The notes: generated by a model from the letters alone, not told the origin. A stretch of 64,000 nt of DNA from Yamagishiella unicocca (GCA_003116995.1 BDSL01000014.1:310001-374000); one strand, 5' to 3'; counted from the first letter of the stretch, positions 44,701 to 58,600 are shown. Translations and numbers: made by a program.

Positions 44701-47698
44701 GGGGGAGGAGGAGGGCGGCGAGGAGGGCGGTGACCCACCTGACGTCACGGTGCTCGGCGCCCTGCCGCCCCCGCGGGGGCTGGAGCGCTCCGGCAGGCCC
44801 TCTCCTGAGCCGCCCTCCGCCGCAACCCTCCGGCAACTAGCTGACGAGGACGACCTCGACGACTACGACACCCCGTTCAACGTGGACGTGCCGCTGTCGG
44901 AGGGGCCCATGGGCTGGACGGCGGCGCTGAGGGTGCGCCCAGACCCACACCGCGGCGGCCGCGGCCGCGGCGGCGGCCGCAATGGTGGTGCCGCCGGTGA
45001 TGGTGCCGCCGGTGCGTCACAAGTGGGGGGCAGCTGGGGAGCAGCGTCTGAGGCCGGCGGCCGCGACGAGGCGGCGGAGTCGCTGCACGGTGGGTAGTGC
45101 GGCCGTGTGCGTGTGTCCTATCTGCGTGTGTCCCGGGGTAGGAGCATTGCAAAGCGCGTAACCCTAAAACCCTAGGTCCGCTGGAAACCTGAAGTGCGAG
45201 GGTTTGGTTTGGTTTGGTTTTCGTGGGCGGATGCGTTGTTGTGGGTGCGGCCCCTTGACGCGGTGGGGGCCATCTGGGTTGGAATGGGTCTCGTCCCGTC
45301 GCGCTGCAGGTGTCTGGGCCGCTGCCGCTAGCTTCTCTGACCGACCCATTACGCTAGCTCTAACCAGCCCCGACCGCTTCCCGCACCCTCTCCCCCGCGT
45401 CCCCGTGCCGCTGCCCCTGCTGCTGCTGCCACTCGCTCCACAGGCTCTCGCGGCTCGGAGCACCTCGCCAACGTGCAGCGGCTGGAGGCCCTGTGGGAGC
45501 GGCAGGGGCGGGCGGAGAGCCAGAGGCAGGGACAGAAGCTGGGCGAGTGGCAGCAGTCATCGTCAGTATCACCACCACCACCACCAGTATCATCACCACC
45601 AACATCACCACCAACATCACCACCAACATCACCACCGCCAGCATCCTCATCGCCCGCGTCATCGCCGTCGCGCCTAGGTCAGGATGGTGCCGCCAGCCCG
45701 CTGGCGCGAGCGCTGGCGGGATCAGCCTCCGGCGGCGTTCAGGCCGGCCTGCTGGGTGACCCCGGGTCAGCACCCCCCACGGAGGAGGGCCGGGGGGGAA
45801 GCGACTCGGACGGCAGCGCTGAAGAAATAGAGGCCGCGTGGCGCGAGGCGGAGAGGGCAGCCGGCGCCGCAACGACGACCGGCAGGGCTCGCCTCGCGCT
45901 TGGCGGCGGGGACGGCGGGGACGGGGTGTGGGGAGTGCCCACAGACCGCCTGCTGCGCCCGGTGAGACGGCCAGGGGCCTCGCCTGCCGCCCAGGAGCCG
46001 GAGCAGCAGCAGGGCCAGGCGGAGGGACACCCGGGCTCCAGGCAGCACTCGGTTTCCCCTGCGGCTGCGTCCCCCCCTGGACTAGCAGGTATGGGTGACG
46101 TCAGCAACAGCGTCAGCAACAGCGTCAGCAACAGCGTCAGCAACAGCGTCAGCAACAGCGTCAGCGCGGCTCCCTCAGCGTCTGCGTCCGTTCCGCCATC
46201 ACCACCGGCATCGTCGATGGCAGCCACGGCGGCGGGGGACTTCGTGCCCAGCACGCGCCCATGCCGCGCAGCCGCCGCAGGCACCCCTCGTGGCGCCGGC
46301 GGCGCCGGCGCCAGCACCAGCGGGCGCGGAACCGAAGCGGCGGGGCCCGAGCCAGCTGATGATGAGGGCAGCGGGCAGGAGGGCACCGCCGGGGCGCCGG
46401 AGCCCATGCGACCCACGGGTCGGTCACGTATGGTGCGCCGGCCCCGGCGGCCGCTACGGCCAGCTGGGGAGCTGCCGGGCGCAGCTGGGCGGGCGCCCGA
46501 GGCCGGGACCGATAACACGTGCGGTTCCAGCCCCTCGACCTCGACCTCCGCGACCAGCTCCTCAGTTGAGGGTGGGGCGGGCTCCGCTGCTGCTACTGGC
46601 CCCGCTTCCGTCGGCAGCGGCGAGGGCGTTGTATCCATCCCCGCCTACCGGCACCTGCGCCAGCCTACGGGCAGCGCCGGCGCCGCCGCCGCCGGCAAGG
46701 TCCCGCGGGGCCGCATGGGCCCGGCCTCACCCGGGGCGCAGCATCCGCCAGCCGGCGGCAGTGCCAGCGGCGGCGGGCCGCACGGCGCCGCCGTACGGCC
46801 CGACGGCGGCGGCGGCGCCAGCGCGCAGCCGCTGCTGCCCCCCGAGGCCGCCGGCTACGCAGCCCTGGACCTGGAGCAGCTGGCTCACTTCGTACTCGGC
46901 CGGCAGGCCAGTCCGGAGGAGGTGCAGGACCTGGCGCGGGCGGTGGCGCAGTCGGCGGAGGTGGAGGAGGCCTTCAGCAGCGCCGTCGGGGGGCCGCAGC
47001 CGCTGGGCGGCGGCGGCGAGTACCCCTGGCGGCGTCCCGGCACGCCGCCGCCGACGCTGCGCGAGCAGCTGCTTGTCTCGGCGGGCAGCCGCCGCAGTGT
47101 GGTCACGAGGCGCCGCCGCCGGCTGCGGATCCCGGAGGGGGTGCTGGAGATGGTGGGGCGAGGGCCGCAGGGCGAGGCGAAGGGCGAGGGCGAGGCGGGG
47201 CGGAGCACCGGCACTCTCGGGACGGAGGGCCGTCCCTCTGGGCAGGGCGGTGCTCGCAGCGCCGGCGGCGACGAGGGCTCTCTGGCGGCGCAGATTCGGC
47301 GCGTGGGCCTGTCCGCCGGGCTGACGTTGCGCAGGCCGGGGCCGCAGAAGGCCGGGGAGGAGGTCGCGGCGGCGGCGGCGCCGCCGCCGCCGCCGGCCGG
47401 GGAGCCCAGTCAGGAGGAGCTCGCGGAGGAGGTGGTGCGCGCGCTGCGCGCAGCGCCCCCCCTGGAGCAGCAGCGGGCGGAGGCCCTGGTCGCGTTCCTG
47501 CGCGGGCGGCGGCAGCCGCAACGCCAGGCGGCGGCGGCGGCAGCAGGCGAGGGAGGCCTGCCCGGTCTGGCCCGGGGCCGAGACGCGGTGGTGGTGCTGC
47601 CGCGGGGTCTGCTGGAGGTGGTGGCGGGCGCTTGGCAGCAGGAGGAGGAGCGGTTGATGCACCCCGATGTGCTGCGGGGGCGGGCGGGCCGCTCATGA
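41776..47698 (+). CDS. Large unrecognised acidic and low-complexity protein
   Basis: Seven exons with matching phases: 41776-41904, 42482-42568, 42996-43385, 43765-43922, 44219-44345, 44615-45089 and 45444-47698, about 1206 residues. Exon 1 opens MALPPTFQRLSPELVVLLDP. The more conserved-looking parts are RDLLRAASAPYVHLMTLPAR, RRKKMRGLMAWLKGTSM, YTPYKFESLISDLNSFGVF with AAPDLMFVRNGIAASL, and near the C terminus LDLEQLAHFVLGRQASPEEV and RRRRRLRIPEGVLEMVGRG. Between them lie His-Asn repeats, long Glu/Asp runs (exons 5 and 6), Pro/Thr/Ser and Gly/Ala stretches. No membrane segment or catalytic motif is seen. The acidic runs and basic patches suggest a nuclear or chromatin-related protein, but that is only a guess. 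Upstream exons cannot be ruled out. Confidence 0.65.
43055..43116 (+). repeat. CACAACCAC repeat coding His-His-Asn
   Basis: About seven 9-bp units within exon 3 of the large unrecognised gene, read in frame as repeated NHH. Confidence 0.9.
44535..44557 (+). repeat. Intron-shared word, copy 1
   Basis: CGGCCGTGGATCCGCGGATT lies in the intron before the exon at 44615, 57 bp from the acceptor. Related words stand at 55085-55132 and 59004-59051 in two introns of the URB1-like gene. Confidence 0.7.
46100..46165 (+). repeat. GTCAGCAACAGC repeat coding Val-Ser-Asn-Ser
   Basis: Five perfect 12-bp units plus a partial one in exon 7 of the large unrecognised gene, in frame. Confidence 0.92.
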
Positions 47699-49683
47699 GC
47701 TGGACGCGGCGGCGCGGCTTAGGGTTTTAGGGTTTGGGTGCAGCGAGAGTGCGACTGGGCGAGACCCGCGAGGGTTGCGAGACGTGTGTGAAGTCTTGGT
47801 GGGATGCCGATGTGTCGCTTACGTGATGTGTGTGCGGGGAGAAGGAGAGGGCAGCTGCAGTCGCGTGTGGTGGTGTTTGTCGCAAGCTGGGGTGGGTAAC
47901 CAAGTGCAATGCAGCTGGTCGTGTGAGGCGTGAGTGTGGAGGTGTGGATCGGTGGGGTGTGGAGGCAAGGCTTGTCTTGGAGTGCGGACGAGTGCGGTCG
48001 CATCGCGGCGGGCAGATGAAAATTGGAGCTGCAGATGCTTCAACAGCGCGGGTGAGGCAGGTGTCGTCTGATGTGATGCTTCGCCGGGAGTGCTGCACGA
48101 GGGAGAGCGCGAGAGCAGCGGTGCGCGACAAGCACCGCAACGCGCCGCGGAGGGCCTCCGTCACCGAAAGGGGTGCACGGGGTTCCGAAAAATACCTGGT
48201 TCGTGCCTTTTGTGAGGGGCGTGGCGAAGCATTTTGGATGAGTTTTGAGTTTTTGCTGAACCGATTGCAGGGGCCGTGTCCTGCAATCAAATGGCCGCTG
48301 ACTTCACGTCAGCATGAGTGTTGAGATGCGCGGGTGCTTTGCTTTACCGAATGATGTGCGGCTCGAACAGGGGTTGTGGACGCGACAGGCTGAGATGTCG
48401 CGGAGGGTGAGATGCCGCGTCTCGATCGCAGGAGCGGGCAGACCTATTTGTTGGGGAAAGGGAACGGGGATTCACGTCCTGGCAGGTGAAGGGTGTGCGC
48501 TGCACAACGCGACGCCAGGTTGCAAGTCATGCCCAGGCGTGCAGGGACCTGGGGTGTACGGGATGGGTGTTGTGCAACTGAATGGCTTTTTTATCATCCT
48601 GCGGCGTTGGAATACGTTACGTGCCGGTCCAATCGCGGATGCGCCATACTACCAGTTGCTGGGGCCAATCCTAGTGGTCTCACTTCGTCTTTCCGTGTCC
48701 TGGTTTCACCGCTACCCCAACATGACCTAGTAAGATATGTTGGGTAGCGTGGCTTGGGCTCGTCAGACGCCTCTTAGTTTTGGTTTGCGGACCTCAGGGC
48801 AAGAGGGCATTTCGCAAACGTACGGCACGGGTAGACATACGTCAAGGACGTCGGTCGACATTAGCTGCCCCTTTTGCCTCGGGGGAATGATGTCTCACAC
48901 TGCAAAGTCGACTGGAAGGTTGAGTTTTGCCACCTGTTGCATTTGTAGGTTGTCACGTGTGCAATAGGGGAGACTTGGGTAGTATGTAAGTACAAGACGC
49001 GATTCCGCTTGGCCGCGATTTCCCGACTTGGCCGATGGCATACGCGTGTACTCCTGCAGCACCCTGTGCATTACGCAGCGACTGGGTCAGCATATCTTCG
49101 AGGATATGACCGAACGCCTCTGTGTGCAAAGCCATCGCTGGCTCTTACATGAACATCCTGTATGACAGTTGGTCGGCGGTTGCTCATGGAGCCAAGGTTG
49201 CCCCCCACCGCGTCAGTGGACCGTACGGTGGCTGGCCCACAAACTGCTGCACATTTTTCGACTTTCACGCATCCTAAACTCTCGGTGACGGATGGCGGGC
49301 CGACGCGATGCATGATTGCATCTAACTGGGGCTTGCGATTCGGCGCTGTCCAACCGATCCATGTAATATCTGATTACTATGCGCGGGTTCTTGCATCGTA
49401 GGCCATTCGTTGGTTGGAGCAAGTACCATGTATGAGTCGTGCTGGGCCCCAAGAGTGCGCAAGACAGGTTTCATTATACAGTTTCTAAAAGAATTTAAAT
49501 CTCATGAATGTCTTCTTGTGCTCAACGAGGACTGACTTCAGGCGATACAGTATTAACTAATATGCCAACCATGGAAGTGTTATTCACCAAGCTCCGTTGC
49601 CTTGTTAGTAACACTCCTTAAAACCGTTTTATAGACCCGGCTTATCAGATATTGAATATCCTTCCGGGGTGACGGAGGCCGCC
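47699..49683. other. Intergenic / 3' UTR region with telomere-like word
   Basis: Just after the stop codon at 47696-47698 stands TTAGGGTTTTAGGGTTTGGG (47718-47737), two to three worn copies of the TTTTAGGG telomere unit of Chlamydomonas-type algae. A TGTAA lies near 48984, which would give a long 3' UTR. The final few hundred bases, lower in GC, should hold the promoter of the gene starting at 49684. No further gene was seen. Confidence 0.45.
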
Positions 49684-52600
49684 ATGGCCACGGCGGCGGT
49701 GGCCGAGGAGTTCAGCCTGCATAAAACAATCGAGGCATTACGTGCGACTAGAGAACTTGATGTCAACTTCACAGGTAACCAGATTGGAAGTGTTACGCCA
49801 TACACACGGTCAAGTCGCTTGCCGATGCCCATCTAGCCTTGCAGCGGTGGGGCCACGGATGCATAACTAGGGCCGTGTGATACCATGGCAACTGATTTGC
49901 GACTGCGCCTATGTGCAATAGCTACGGCCCCTTCGCTCCGCGCCCGAGCATTGTCGGTTCGTCTGCTCTTGGCGTGGGTCCCACGGGACCCCCCCAGCGC
50001 CACTCCAATCTCCCCTCGTACGGATGTGCATCCTTTGGCTCGCCGAGTCGAAACTGGAGACGTGTAAACCCGGCGATAGAGGGATCCAGCGACTGGTTGT
50101 TAGCCAGTTGGTAGGGGTAGCGGCCTCCTGAGACAGTAGTTCGCCCGTCAGAGAGGATGGCCGGCCACACCGGAATTTCGACACGCCCCCCACACTTGAC
50201 AATAGGGCCCTACGCTTACTGCATAGGGCCCCTGGCCTTGACTTCACTCCTGCCGCTGCCCCTGCCGCTGCCCTGCCACTGCCGCTGCCGCTGTTGCCGC
50301 TGAAGGTCTCAAGTCGCTGCGCGAGGCCCTCCGGCGACCCGGCGACCAGGGCTGGCGGCACCTGCTGTCGTACCTGCGCGCCTCCCCCAAATGCTCGGAG
50401 CTCATCAACATATGGGAGGCGCAGGCCACCATGAAGGACCCGCGGGTCGTTCCACAGCTGCTGCTCCTCGTGGCTGACATCGTCGCGGCACAGCCCCCAA
50501 CGCAACCGCCCGCAGTGGCGGCAGCAACCTCGTCTGTCGCCGGCACAGGGCGCGGCCGCAGCCGGGACGGCCGGGGCCCGCAGGAGGGCGCGGCCGCTGG
50601 TGGTGCCGCTGGTGGTGCCGCTGGTGGTGCCGCTGGTGGTGCCGCTGGTGGTGCCTCTGCGGCGGCGGCGGTCGGGCCGTCGGCAGCGGCCGCGGCGGCC
50701 GACCTTTCCCTGCTCACTGCCGCGCAGCAGCTGCTTATCGCGCAGGCCCTAGGCCGCCGCCTCAAGTCCCTGTACAACGCGCTAGGGTCCGACCATCACG
50801 CGCCCAACAACGCGGCCCTGCAGCTGCTCGCTGCGGTGGCGGCTCACAGTGCGGTGGCGGCTCGGGACCTCGTGTCGTCGTTCGACTGGTCGCTGACGGC
50901 CCTCACCCGCCTGTGCCGCCCGGCCAGGTGCGCCGCCTGGGGCAGCGGAGTGGCTGGTTGGGGCTAAATGGGGAGGCGGCGGGGAGGGGCGGGGGTGAAG
51001 GTGGGGGCCAGGGGCAGGGTTGGGGTGCAGCTGGAGGTCCGCTGCAGGGCCACTGGAGGGGGGGGGTGAGGGGGTGAAGGGGTGAGGGCGAAAGGTGGGA
51101 GAGTTGGCGCCATCGCCGTGCGCGCGGTGAGGAGCTCTCGGGCCACCCCTGCACCAGCTGCTGCTGCTGCTGCCGCTGCTGCTGCCACTGCTGCCCACTT
51201 CTGCCACTGCCGTTGCCGCTGCCCCTGCTAACGGCTGCTGCAGGGAGAAGCCGTCCGACGACGCTAAGCAGCATCAGGCAGGCAGCCGCCGCGACTCCTC
51301 CTCCTCCTCCGCCCCCTCTTCCTCCTCCTCTGCTGCCGCCGCCGCCTCCTGGCGGCACCCAAACGTCCTGTCCCGGCCCCGCCGTGCCATGTTCGTGCGC
51401 CTGTGCCGAGCCCTCCTGGACAGTGCCGATCACGCCACCCTGGCTCGCCTGCTGCCGCTGCGGCCGCTGACTGGCGGCTTGCTGCACCACCTGGCGGCCG
51501 ACCCGCCGGGTCAGTCGCTCCAGACGCTCATGGTGCTAGGCCGCCGAGTGCTGGCGCCCTCCGCCTCCGACCTGCCGCCGCGGCTGCGGGCGGAGCCCTT
51601 CGGTGACGCGGCGCTAGTGCAGCTGGCGGAGCTGGCGGCGTCAAGCGACGACCCGGCGGCGACGGAGGCGACGGAGGCGGGCGCAGGGGCGGCGGCGGAG
51701 GCGGCGCTAGCGGCGGAGGCGGCACTGGAGGTCCTCGTGATGCTGTGTACGGACCCCGCCAACGGCATGGTGACCCACGGGCCGGCTGCGGCCGAGGGCG
51801 GCGGCGCGCCCCAGTACGGCCCCGGCGTCAAGCGGCTGCTGCGGCTGCTGCCGCGGCTGCGCCCCCTGGAGCGATTGCGCCATGTGCGGTTGCTGAACCA
51901 GGTGGCGGCCGGGTGCCCGTGGCTGGCGGCGGAGTTCGCCAGCTCGTTGCCGTACGACCTGCAACCGCGGGTGAGCGTGTCCCTGGGCGGCGGCGAGCGG
52001 TTGGGGAAGGAATGTGCGCAGCTGCGGGTGCTGCCCGGGCAACATCCGCTCCGTCGGACCCCGCACAAAAGCACAACGCTCCATCTCCACCCACCTTGCC
52101 ACCACCTAACAACAACCGCTGTCGTTGCCTATATTGCCTGAACTTTCGAAACGGAGCTGCCGCCGCCAGCAGCATCACTAACCTTTGCCGTCGCGATCGC
52201 CGCCGCTGCTGGCTCCGCCGCCGGCGCCTCTGCAGGCGAACACTCGCTGGGTGGCCGCCATGACGCTTGCGGCCAGACTGACCGCCGCCGCCGCGGTCGC
52301 CTCGTCGCCTCTGCTGGCGCGCCTGGCGGCAGCTGGCAGCGCCGCCGCGGCGCCGCCTTCCTTTGAGTCGCCCCTGGTGCGATCACACCTGCGCGGCTGC
52401 ATGCCGCCGGCGTTGTCAAAGGTGCGCGGGTGGGGTGCGGCTCACGGCTCCTGGGCGGCAGCCGGCCGCGTAGGCGCAGTACCGGGGCACCTGTACATCC
52501 CCCCCGCCACCACGGGTCTTCCTCGAAACCACCACCACCACCACCACCGCAGCCACAGCCGCAGTCGCCGTCGCCGTCGCAACGCTCCCTCCTCCAACCC

Positions 52601-55600
52601 CTCAACCCCCCCCCGTGTACCCTGGGCGCCTGGAGCCGACGCGCGCTCTGTCCCGTGTGCGCAGCGCGCACACCCTCCTCCCCCGCCCACCGCGCCGCCG
52701 TAACCGGCCTTACTTTTCGGCGCCGACCCACGGGTCTCATCTCATTCCAACCCCTCTCATTGCAACACCCGCACCCGAGCACAGGCGGTGCTCTCCCGCG
52801 GCGTCCAGCACAACCGACCCGTGGTTCAGGCCCTGACGCTGGACGCCCTCGCCGCCATGTTGCGGAGCGTGGAACCGCTGGTGGCGGCGGCGCTGGCAGG
52901 GCTCGCTGCCGCCGAGGACGTCGTCGCAGGCGCCGCGTGGGCGAACTTCCATCGCCGGCTGTGCGGCGCCGTGCGAGCCCGGCTGCCCGACCTGCAGACG
53001 CTGCTGGCGCTGCACTCAGCCCTGGAGAAGCAGGGCGGGGCGGCGGGGGAGGCGGCGGCGGCAGCGGCCCGTGACCTGGGCAGCAACGCCGGCGGTAAGG
53101 CAGCCCTGACACGGACCCAGCGGCGCCGGGGCACCGACCCAGGGGTCGGAGAAGCAGATGAGGAGGAAATGCAGACTGGGATGGAGGGGCAAGGCGCGGA
53201 GGAGGAGGGGGAGGACGGGGAGGAGGAGGAGGAGGGGGAGGAGGACGCGGCCGGCGGCGAGGACGGCGGCAAGGCTGGGGCCGGGAAGACGGGGGAGCTG
53301 GCGGCGGCGGTGTTCGGCGCCGCCGCCGCCGCCAACCCGTCGGTCGTACGGCTGGAGGTGCTGGTGCGGCTGCTGGACGTTGTAACGTGCTACTGCCGGC
53401 TGCTGCCGGACGCGGCGGCGGACGCCCATTTTGACCCGGTCAAGCTACTGCCGCCGGTGAGAGAGGGGGGCCCGGGGATGACAGCTGGGTTGGGACATCT
53501 CCCGCCTGGCAGGTACCGTACTCCAGGGCAGGCGCGCCAGCTCCAGGGGGGGCTGCCCCCCGCGCCCCCGAGCAGGACAGCCCCCAAGGACCTCTCAAAA
53601 CACCACAGCGGCGCTCCCTTCGGTGGAGGGAGGGGTTGTCCGGGTGTTTCGCCGCGCCGTTTACCCCTGCCGTACAGCTGATCTCTGTCGGTCTCGCTGG
53701 CTCCGCAGGACGTGTTGGCGCTGGACGAGCGGCACCAGCTGGCGCTGCTGGGGGTCCTGGGGGCGGCAGGAGCGGGGCCGGAGGACCTCGGAGGCGCCAG
53801 GGCCGGCGGCGGCGGCGCTGCGGCGGCGGCGGTGGCGGCCGCGGCGGCAGTGCCGCTGAGTACGGCGCTGGTGGCGCCGATGCTGCGGCTGCTGACGCGA
53901 GCGGCGAGCCCGGTCGTGCGTTCTGGAGCTGGTGCGTCGGTTTCGGGTTTCGGGTCATCTTGGTTTTGGAGCGGGTTTTTGGGTTTCGGAGCGGTCGGCT
54001 TTCCCTGGCCGGATAGCTTCGGTTGGTTACCGTGTGAGGTGGCGGGTGGAAAATGTTGACGGGCGGGAGAGGGCTTGGCTCGAGGGAGGGGGCAAAGCCG
54101 ACGGAAGGGGCAGTCGCAGGGACTCTGCCCACTTGCCAGCCACCTCACCCTCCTCACCCTCCTCCCCGTGCAGGCGAGCTGCTGGTTCGTCGCACTCGGG
54201 CTCTGGTGATGGCCGAGGGTCCGGTGGGCACCACCAACACCTCCTCCTCCTCCCCGAGCTGGGGCCGTGACGAGCTGGAGCTGCGCATCTGGCTGTGGAT
54301 GCTGCCCGCGCTGCCGCCGGCGCCCCGTTGCTCCGCCGCCTCCACCGCGGCCTCTCCCCACTCCTCAGCGGCTGCTGACCGCGGCTCCGAGGCGGTGGTG
54401 GCCTTCCTGGCGGATGTCCTGGTGGGAGCTAGCCGCAGGCCGCAGGTGGGTCGGTGGGTCGGTAGGTCGGTGTGTGAATGAGGAAGTGGGGTTCGAAAAT
54501 TTGGATCAAGGTGCACCGCAACCCGGCGCCTCTCCGGACCCCTGGCCCCCCTGCCCTGCCTAACCACCTTCGTTGCCCGTGTCTAACCACCTAACCCTGG
54601 CCCCCCTGCCCTGCCTAACCACCTTCGCTGCCCGTGTCTAACCACCTAACCCTGGGCCCCCTGCCCTGCCTAACCACCTTCGCTGCCCGGGTGTGTGCTG
54701 GCTGCTCTGCAGGACGGATACGAGTTGACGATCAGCTGGCTGCCGGAGACCGCCTCCGGGGGGGCCGGTCAGGTGAGCCTGAAGGAGGGCCGGTCCGCCG
54801 TGGCTCCAACTGCGCACGCGTGGCTCTCCTGCCGGGCACCACTCGCCCGCCCTCTCACCCGTGCCTGCCCCTCGGGATTGCCGGGTACCTGTACCCGTTT
54901 GTCGACACACGGCTCCGAAACCACCTCCCGAATCCCAGCCGCGCTCCTCATCCGCACGAGCTCCTCCGCCAGCCACCCGCTGAACTCCTTAGCCCCCCGG
55001 GAGCCTGACGTACTGTACGGCACACAGCTAGAAACTGATCCCTTCCTCTGTACCCGCTCCTCCAACCCCCCACCGCCCACCCCGCCTTCACCGCCCTTGC
55101 TTTGTCGGCCGTGGATTCGCGGATTCTCTTATACCCTCCCACCCACACACCCCACACCCCGCACCCCCGATGCCGTAGGCCGCGACTGGCGGCTTCAGTC
55201 CACTGCCGGCCCTGGCGCTGCGCAACTGCCTCAAGCTGCTCCGCTCGCAGCGAGCTGGCGGCGAGGGGGACCGTGCCGCCGTGTGCACCTACGTGTCGGG
55301 TAGGTGGGGGCTGGAGGGGGAGTTGGACCCGGGTGCCGTACCTATTGGAGGTGGGGGTGGGTGTTGATTGTACGGGCTTACGGTCTGGGGACACAGTACG
55401 GCGCAGGCTGCCGTACATGGGGTGCAGCCGTGGCTGTTGTTGGGGGCAAGAGCGGCTTCAAGGTGCCGTTCCTGGACTCGTCACCCGGCCAACGCATAAC
55501 TCGCATTGGGGGTCATTGGGAAAGATGTGGGTACTGCGATGATGGGCCTTATTATGGGGGTGGTCCGCGGAAGGTGAACCCAAGCGGCTTGTGCGGAGGT

Positions 55601-58600
55601 CGGGAGGGAACATGACCCCGCGGAGTCACCGCCCCCGCCGCCGCAGCAACACGCACCGATACACCCCAGCGCCAGCTGACCCCCGCTCCCCGCTCCCTCC
55701 CCCCCCTTCCCGCCAGGCGTGTTACATCTGCTGATCCAACAGGTTGCCGACCCATGGGTCATGGTTCACCTGCTGGAGCGGGCGCTGCTCACCAGCTCGC
55801 CCTGCCCCTCCGCCGCCGCCGCCGCCGCTAACGGTACACCGGCGCCCCAGGCTCAGCCGGTGGTCTCCCTCCCCCCTGAGGGCCGGCCGCTGCGCTCCCT
55901 GTACGACTGGGCGCTGCGAAGCTGCGCAGCCCGAAGCGCCCTGGCCGCCGCCGCCGCTCCGAAACCGCCCCCTGGCGCCGCCGCAGCCCCAGCGGGCCCA
56001 TTGGACCCAGCGGACGGCTCGGCGGGGGAGCCGCCCTCCAAGCGCCGCCGCAAATCGGCTCCGCCGACGGACTCCGCTACCCCCCTCCACCAGCCGGCAG
56101 CGCCTTGGCACCTGGACGGGCGGCGGCTGCTCTTCACCGACGGCGTCGCCTCCGGCGCCGTGGCCCGCACCGGCGAAGCTGGTGGAGAGGATGACGACTC
56201 CGTGTCGGATCTCTGGAGGCAGCTGAGGGGGCATGTGAAGGCCGCCGCACAGGCGGTGCGGAAGGCGAGGGCCAGGAGGGCCCGATGCGAAGGCGCAGCG
56301 GACCTGGACGCTGAGGATCAGGGCGCGGGAGCTGGCGGCGGCGGCAGCGGTGGCGGCGGTGGCGGCGGCAGCGGCATCGCCGCCCAGCTCCCGGAGGCGG
56401 CTCTCAGCGCCCTGGCGGCGGCGGCGCCGCTAGCCTCGCAGCTCCTGGCGCGTGGCTGCAGCGAGCCGCCGGCGGCCGCGGCGGCGCACGTCGTACGGCT
56501 GCTGCGGCTCGCCACTCGCAAGGCGGCGGCGGCGGCGGAGGGTACGGTTGGCGACGCCGACCCGCGGGTCGCGGGGAGCCCTTCGGGCCCGGGTCTGCTG
56601 CTGGCTTCGCTGTGGATGTACGTGCTGGCCAAGCCGCTCGCGTCGCACTGCCTTGGGCTTGCGGATGTGTTGCTGCTGGGGGCCGAGGCCGAGGGCGGGA
56701 GTGAGGGCGGCGAGCGGGGGGAGGAGGAGGAGGGGGAGGAGGGGAAAGAGCAGCTGGAGGCGCTGCTGCCGTCGGCGGCGGCGGTCGATGCGGCGGCCTG
56801 GGCCGGCTGGGGCGGCGGCTCCGGGGGCAGCTGGGACGGCCAGCTCATGCGCATGCTACTGCTGCAGGCGGCGTTTCGTCAGGGGCGGCGGCAGCAGGAG
56901 GGTACGGCACACGTGGCCGCCGGCGGCGCGGCGATCCCCATGTGGCCGTTGGTGGCGGCGGCGCGCAGCGTCGCCTTCTGGCTCCCTCAGCTTCCATCCC
57001 CCGGCGGCGTCGCCGCGGCGTTTTCGCTTGTACGGCAGCTGCTGCCGCTGCCCGCTGTCGGCGCCGCTGTGGCGGCTACAGGATCTGGATCTGGATCTGG
57101 ATCTGCATCGGCCACGCTGGTGGGCCCGGTGCCGCCGGCAGCCTCTTCGCAGCACCACCTCGCAGTGTGCGGCTCGCTGGCGCACCTGCTGCGCAACCCC
57201 TCCCTGCTGGCATTGCTGGGGCCGGAGCTGCTGGCGGATCGACCGTACGACGCCGACGCCGACGCCGACACCGTACGGCGCGGCCGCTCCAGCCGAACCA
57301 TCGTCACCGCCAGACGGCACGCCGTACGCCTGGTAGTCGACGTCCTGCGCCTGGCAGCTGGGCCAGCATCTCCGATTGAGATGAAATGGGGCGCAACGGC
57401 GGCGGCCGCCGTACGCTCGGCCTGCGGCCTTCACGTGGCCGCCGCCGCCGCTGCGCTGCGGTCGTCGCTCCGCGTCGCCGGCGGCGCGGCGGCCGGCGAG
57501 GTCGTGGCTGCGGTGCTGCCGCTGGTGCAGTGCGCGTCCGGCCGGCAGCTGCTGCCGCTGGTGGACGAGCTGCTGACGTCAGCACTGGCGTCGGCCGACG
57601 CCGCCGCCGCCGCTACTCCGCGCTCGCGCGCCGCGGTCGCGCAGGGGGCGTTGGAAGGCCGGAAGGCCGGAAAGCACAAGACTTCGAAGAGCGCGCTAAA
57701 GCCTGCGCGTAACGATGTGGAGAATGGCGATGGCGAGGTGGCGGCGGCGGCGCCGCCGCCGCAGCGGCAACAGGTCATCCTTGAGGCTGGGTTGCGGTTG
57801 GCGGCGGCGCTGCTGGAGGACCCGCGAGCTCTGATCGGCGGTCGCGAGGAGCACGAAGAGGACGGCGGGGAGGGCGGCCGGCGGGGGCAGGAGGCGGTAG
57901 CGGCAGCCGGCGAGGACGGGCGAGCGCGTGTGCATCAGGTCTTTGCGGCCGTACAGTCGGCCTTGGTGCTGCTACTGCCGGCGGCGCTCGGCAGCGACGC
58001 GGCGGCGGCGGCGGCGGCCGAGGCGGCGGCGGAGGCTCTGCGGCGCGGCCTTCAAGGCCCCGCCGGCCACCTACTGGCGCTGAGCATGACGGAGGCGGCG
58101 GCGGAGGCCTGCGTGCGCTTGGCGCCGTACAGCGCGGCCGCCGCCGCCGCCGCCGCTGCGGCGCTGGCAATGGGGCCGCCGTCGCTGCGCCGCCGCTTCG
58201 CGGCGGTCCTGCCAGAAGTGGTGGCGGCGGCGGAGCAGCGGCGGCCGGGCGTAGGGCGGCGGCTGGCGCTGGCGCGGCTGCTGCCGGCGGCCGACGCGTA
58301 CGTGCGCCTGGCGGCGGCGCTTGGCGGCGGCGACGGCGTCGACCCCGTGCATAAGGCCTTCCGCGACCCGCTGTTTGCGTACGCCACTCGAAAGAGGAGG
58401 AAGGCGCCGCCGGCGGCGGCGGCGGCGGCGGCGGGCAGCTCTGGGGGACGCCGGCGGAGGGATCGCGACGCCGCCGCCACGTCACCAGCCGCCACGGCGG
58501 CAGCGGCGGCAGAGGGAGAGGCAGCTGGGCTGCCCGCCGACGCGGTAGAGCTGCTGCGGTCGTTCTCAATCTCGCTCTTGACGCGGCTACTGCGGCTTGG

